Positions 6,943 to 8,408 of a stretch of 8,408 nucleotides of DNA are shown here, in pieces. Within the stretch, counting starts at the first letter, position 1. Each line of letters starts with the position of its first letter. The position numbers were made by a program, and so were the translations under genes. The DNA comes from Paenibacillus sp. UBA6285 (GTDB taxonomy: Bacteria; Bacillota; Bacilli; Paenibacillales; Paenibacillaceae). The notes under the pieces were generated by a model. It was not told where the DNA came from and ran no database searches. It saw only the letters and a program-made list of their open reading frames with translations. The stretch spans positions 6,499-14,906 of the forward strand of contig DJUJ01000118.1 of NCBI GenBank assembly GCA_002438345.1. Direction: 5' to 3'.

Positions 6943-7145
6943 TTTGAATAGTCCTCCTTCGGGTTGTACGTGCGATTTAATATGATGACATCTTAGCTAG
7001 GGAAATTTCGATAAGAATGATCTGACGCTATAACCTACTACACGACACATAATGCCGCTTATGCAATATTTCCCGAGAAATACCCTGAAACATCTCGGTC
7101 TGTCACCAAATGTCGATCCAAACCTTCGTGTAGCTACGGTGGAGT
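6943..7145 (-). other. Structured 203-nt spacer between purN and purH
   Basis: No gene is seen here, while the flanking pur junctions overlap or are 24 nt. In minus-strand RNA two hairpins compete for the same bases. CCGAGA (7098-7093) can pair with TCTCGG (7078-7073). Alternatively TATTTC (7082-7077) pairs with GAAATA (7072-7067) around the tetraloop TCGG, extendable by two G·U pairs. Next is a 5-bp hairpin CATAA/TTATG at about 7063-7048. None is followed by a U run, so none is an intrinsic terminator, and I find no convincing promoter. The purH ribosome binding site is at 6953-6959. Confidence 0.5.
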
Positions 7146-7763
7146 TTACTTTTCGCGGATAATCGTCTTTCTTCCACTCAGTTCCACTTTCCCGCTGGCA
7201 AAAGCTCCAACCACTTCGGGATACAACTCATACTCAACCTTATGAATGCGTTCTGCTAATGAATCCGCCGTGTCGTTATCCAACACAACTACGCTGCGCT
7301 GAGCAATAACTGGCCCGGTATCCATGCCTCCATCGACAAAATGCACAGTAACTCCTGTCAACTTCACGCCGTAATCCAGTGCTTGCTGGGTCGCATCTTT
7401 TCCCGCAAAAGCTGGCAGTAACGAAGGGTGGATGTTAATAATTCGTCCAGCATAAGGCGTCAGTAGCACCGGTGTAATGAGACGCATATAACCTGCCAGC
7501 ACAATCAGCCCAATCTCCCGCCGCTGCAGCTCTGCAACAATCTCTGCTTCGTAGTCTTCACGGCTGGCGAAGTCTTTTGGCCGCAGCAAGAGGGCGGGAA
7601 TTCCCGCATCCTCCGCACGCTTTGCTACAGGTGCCTCCGGCTTGTCGGATACAAGCAACTCAATATTGCCATCACCAAGCAAGCCCGCTCTCTGTGCATC
7701 GATTAGTGCAGCAAAATTACTGCCTTGCCCGGAAGCAAAAACAGCGATTCGACTCGATTGCAT
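7146..7763 (-). CDS. purN: Phosphoribosylglycinamide formyltransferase (GAR transformylase)
   Basis: Transfers the formyl group of 10-formyl-THF to GAR, giving FGAR, the third step of purine synthesis. From the ATG at 7763 the product has 205 residues, slightly over the usual 190-200. The N-terminal nucleotide-binding motif FASGQGSNF follows the first strand. The catalytic triad known from E. coli (Asn106, His108, Asp144) is present with equal spacing as N110 and H112 in INIHPSLLP and D148 in GGMDTGPV. The folate-binding region is complete. The start is ambiguous by one codon: GTG at 7766 (4-nt overlap with purM) or ATG at 7763 (1-nt overlap). GGAG at 7777-7774 is 7 or 10 nt away respectively; I prefer ATG because purH and purD here also use 10-11 nt. 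The overlap implies translational coupling to purM. Confidence 0.96.
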   Translation of the reverse strand: MQSSRIAVFASGQGSNFAALIDAQRAGLLGDGNIELLVSDKPEAPVAKRAEDAGIPALLLRPKDFASREDYEAEIVAELQRREIGLIVLAGYMRLITPVLLTPYAGRIINIHPSLLPAFAGKDATQQALDYGVKLTGVTVHFVDGGMDTGPVIAQRSVVVLDNDTADSLAERIHKVEYELYPEVVGAFASGKVELSGRKTIIREK

Positions 7764-8408
7764 CACACTTCAGCTCCAGTAAAGGTTACTTTGCGTTCCC
7801 CTTCTGTTACTTTACCGATGATATATGCCTCTTCCCCGCTAGCTTTAAGCAGTTCAAGCGCACGTTCCCCATCAGCAGCACTAACTACCAGAACGAGTCC
7901 GATTCCCATATTAAAAGTAGTAAACATATCACGGTTACTTACGTTTCCTTTGTTCTGCATCAATCCGAAGATCGGCAGAATCGGCCACGATCCGTAATTA
8001 ATCTCCACATCTACACCGTCAGGCAATACGCGCGGGATGTTCTCGATGAATCCGCCACCCGTAATATGTGCCATTCCTTTCACTGGAAGCTGCTCCAAGA
8101 GCGCCAGCAAAGGCTTTACATAGATCTTAGTTGGTGCAAGAAGTACATCCACAAGCGGAGCTCCGAGCTCTGGAAGCACATCATTCAGACCGTAGCCATC
8201 TTCTTCAAGCAAAAGCTTACGCACTAGCGAGAAGCCATTGCTGTGCACACCGCTGGAAGCCAGACCTATCACTGTGTCTCCTGCTGCGATATTAGCGCCT
8301 GTTACCAGCTTCGCTTTATCAGCTACACCAACCGTGAATCCAGCGATATCATACTCACCTGCTGAATACATGCCCGGCATTTCAGCCGTCTCGCCGCCAA
8401 TCAGCGCA
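7763..8408 (-). CDS. purM: Phosphoribosylformylglycinamidine cyclo-ligase (AIR synthetase), 3' part
   Basis: Uses ATP to close the imidazole ring of FGAM, giving AIR. Only the C-terminal 214 residues lie in the window; the frame stays open to the right edge, so about 130 N-terminal residues are outside. The ATG at 8380 is an internal methionine, not a start: the codons before it read ALIGGETAE, which joins it as the family motif GGETAEMPGMY. Further family signatures are IGLASSGVHSNGFSLVRKLL and HITGGGFIENIPRVLP, with the typical C-terminal AIRS domain sequence to the stop TGA at 7765-7763. The stop overlaps the purN start. In the Bacillus order purL and purF would be expected upstream, beyond the edge. 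No damage is visible in the part seen. Confidence 0.97.
   Translation of the reverse strand, partial: ALIGGETAEMPGMYSAGEYDIAGFTVGVADKAKLVTGANIAAGDTVIGLASSGVHSNGFSLVRKLLLEEDGYGLNDVLPELGAPLVDVLLAPTKIYVKPLLALLEQLPVKGMAHITGGGFIENIPRVLPDGVDVEINYGSWPILPIFGLMQNKGNVSNRDMFTTFNMGIGLVLVVSAADGERALELLKASGEEAYIIGKVTEGERKVTFTGAEV

Noticed and set aside
7028..7093. 21-codon minus-strand frame MFQGISREILHKRHYVSCSRL in the purN-purH spacer, considered as a leader peptide
   Set aside because: No ribosome binding site before its ATG and no terminator for it to control; its length is expected by chance.
6943..7145. Internal promoter for purH-purD
   Set aside because: The best pairs (GTGACA with TATTTC at 18 nt; TTTCCC with TATTAA at 17 nt) match the consensus at only 3 of 6 positions in one or both hexamers.
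7577..8227. Plus-strand frames opposite purN/purM (7577-8227, 7725-7997)
   Set aside because: Antisense to conserved purN and purM sequence, with no domain or signal; shadow frames.
8381..8408. purM start at ATG 8380
   Set aside because: The codons upstream to the window edge continue the conserved PurM sequence (ALIGGETAE), so the ATG is internal and the gene is simply cut by the window.
1..8408. Mobile elements, CRISPR, toxin-antitoxin, phage or defence genes
   Set aside because: No transposase, integrase, direct-repeat array, terminal inverted repeats or defence-type domain seen on either strand.

Overview
The window looks like a housekeeping stretch of a Gram-positive Firmicute chromosome. 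Paenibacillus or a close relative is the best guess, made from memory of the families, not from a search. The support is strong AAGGAGG-type ribosome binding sites, GTG and TTG starts, moderate GC, the Bacillus-like gene order purM-purN-purH-purD, and a Bacillus-type short IlvA.

Layout, left to right. (1) A plus-strand gene (72-1013) encodes an exported protein of unknown function. It converges on ilvA (minus, 1099-2361), the biosynthetic threonine dehydratase, and the two share one bidirectional terminator at 1025-1059. (2) ilvA has its own sigma-A-like promoter (2404-2432) and only a short leader. Behind it lies the terminator (2456-2488) of the next minus-strand gene. (3) That gene (2523-3818) encodes a zinc-binding SEC-C protein with an HTH-like segment, TPR-like helices and an ST7-like C-terminus. 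Its real start is most likely a TTG preceded by a perfect ribosome binding site. (4) The gap 3819-4104 holds a near-consensus minus-strand promoter, then about 65 nt of leader, then a 12-bp hairpin with a short U tail. It is either a small RNA gene or an attenuator-like leader ahead of the SEC-C gene, and the same hairpin can end the purine operon transcript. (5) From 4105 to the right edge, on the minus strand, is the 3' end of a purine operon in transcription order purM (cut by the window edge), purN, purH, purD.

How the genes work together. The pur genes supply de novo IMP synthesis: PurD makes GAR, PurN formylates it to FGAR, PurM closes the imidazole ring to AIR, and PurH performs the last two steps to IMP. 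purM and purN overlap and purH-purD are 24 nt apart, but purN and purH are separated by 203 nt of structured non-coding DNA. IlvA feeds isoleucine synthesis and is a separate transcription unit.

I see no mobile element, CRISPR array, tRNA, rRNA, phage gene or defence-system gene. The strongest candidate for something undescribed is the promoter-leader-hairpin unit at 3954-4053. The SEC-C/HTH/ST7-like protein downstream is the most interesting uncharacterised protein.
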